A stretch of 64,000 nt of DNA from Paraburkholderia sp. BL23I1N1 (GTDB lineage: Bacteria > Pseudomonadota > Gammaproteobacteria > Burkholderiales > Burkholderiaceae), in NCBI RefSeq assembly GCF_003610295.1, contig NZ_RAPV01000001.1, positions 2,046,001 through 2,110,000 on the forward strand. The letters are read 5' to 3'. The notes below the pieces were generated by a model that made no database searches, had not been told where the DNA came from, and saw nothing but the letters and a program-made list of their open reading frames with translations. Positions 63,863 through 64,000 of the stretch are shown one piece after another. Position 1 is the first letter of the stretch. Every line of letters begins with the position of its first letter. The translations under genes were made by a program, and so were the position numbers.

Positions 63863-64000
63863 CTACCCCGCGGCGCCATGGGCGCGGAATCCGACCCACG
63901 AACCCGGGCCGGTGTAGGAGGGCCGCACAACGGCCGCTGCGCCGTCGGGCGGCTGCTGACCCGGCACATAGACATCCATCGCCTGATCGTTAGCCATGAC
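63863..64000 (-). CDS. C-terminal end of an unidentified protein, partial at the window edge
   Basis: On the minus strand a frame stays open to the window end. It ends '...SYTGPGSWVGFRAHGAAG' before a TAG at 63863. About 45 residues are visible; an internal ATG at 63997 could be the start, in which case the protein has only 44 residues. The Pro/Gly-rich composition is not diagnostic and I do not recognise a family. It converges with ppiD. Confidence 0.4.
   Translation of the reverse strand, partial: VMANDQAMDVYVPGQQPPDGAAAVVRPSYTGPGSWVGFRAHGAAG

Noticed and set aside
1..64000. CRISPR array, prophage or integron cassette array
   Set aside because: No regularly spaced repeats with unique spacers, no phage structural genes and no integrase or attC-like sites were seen.

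Overview
The window looks like chromosome 1 of a Burkholderiaceae beta-proteobacterium, most likely Paraburkholderia/Burkholderia. Base composition is GC-rich. Several gene orders are typical of that group: tig-clpP-clpX-lon-hupB-ppiD, ispD-ispF, mfd divergent from ispD, ompR-envZ, and bktB near metC. No sequence search was possible, so the genus is an inference.

Layout. 1-4.6 kb: end of rimO, a KdgK-type sugar kinase, beta-ketothiolase bktB, an exported protein and metC, closed by an intrinsic terminator. 4.6-8.5 kb: a mobile retroelement directly behind that terminator. 8.5-20.8 kb: small membrane proteins, serB, a cytochrome P450, a stand-alone LigD-type polymerase domain, a LysR/oxidoreductase divergent pair, fetAB and a large AsmA-family protein. 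21.2-25.4 kb: a signalling cluster (CHASE3 histidine kinase, single-domain response regulator, hybrid kinase). 25.6-33.5 kb: mscL, a PLP dehydratase, argE, mfd, ispD and ispF. 33.5-34.3 kb: a large gene-free inverted-repeat element. 34.5-42 kb: a peroxiredoxin, envZ/ompR, a DUF1800/DUF1501 secreted pair and a squalene-synthase-like protein. 42.2-50 kb: tRNA-Leu, a DUF2339/DUF3999 membrane pair, a MarR regulator and glycerate kinase. 50.6-63.7 kb: the proteostasis cluster tig, clpP, clpX, lon, then a second copy of the retroelement, hupB, tRNA-Val, tRNA-Asp and ppiD.

The most unusual content is the retroelement, present twice in direct orientation (4629-8520 and 56953-60844). Only two substitutions between copies were seen. 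Each copy carries two different group II intron reverse transcriptases, two 5' intron starts (GTGCG) and two domain V/VI hairpins in nested order. I read it as a twintron. The outer intron is class C-like: it sits immediately behind a rho-independent terminator, has a CGC-type domain V triad and a bulged branch-point A. A different group II intron with its own RT is inserted in its domain IV region, before the outer RT gene.

The second copy sits behind the terminator of lon. Both lon and ppiD appear broken by single-base insertions (near 56067 and in a T6 run at 63351). These may be real lesions or sequence errors. Chaperone and protease functions (trigger factor, ClpP, ClpX) otherwise look intact.
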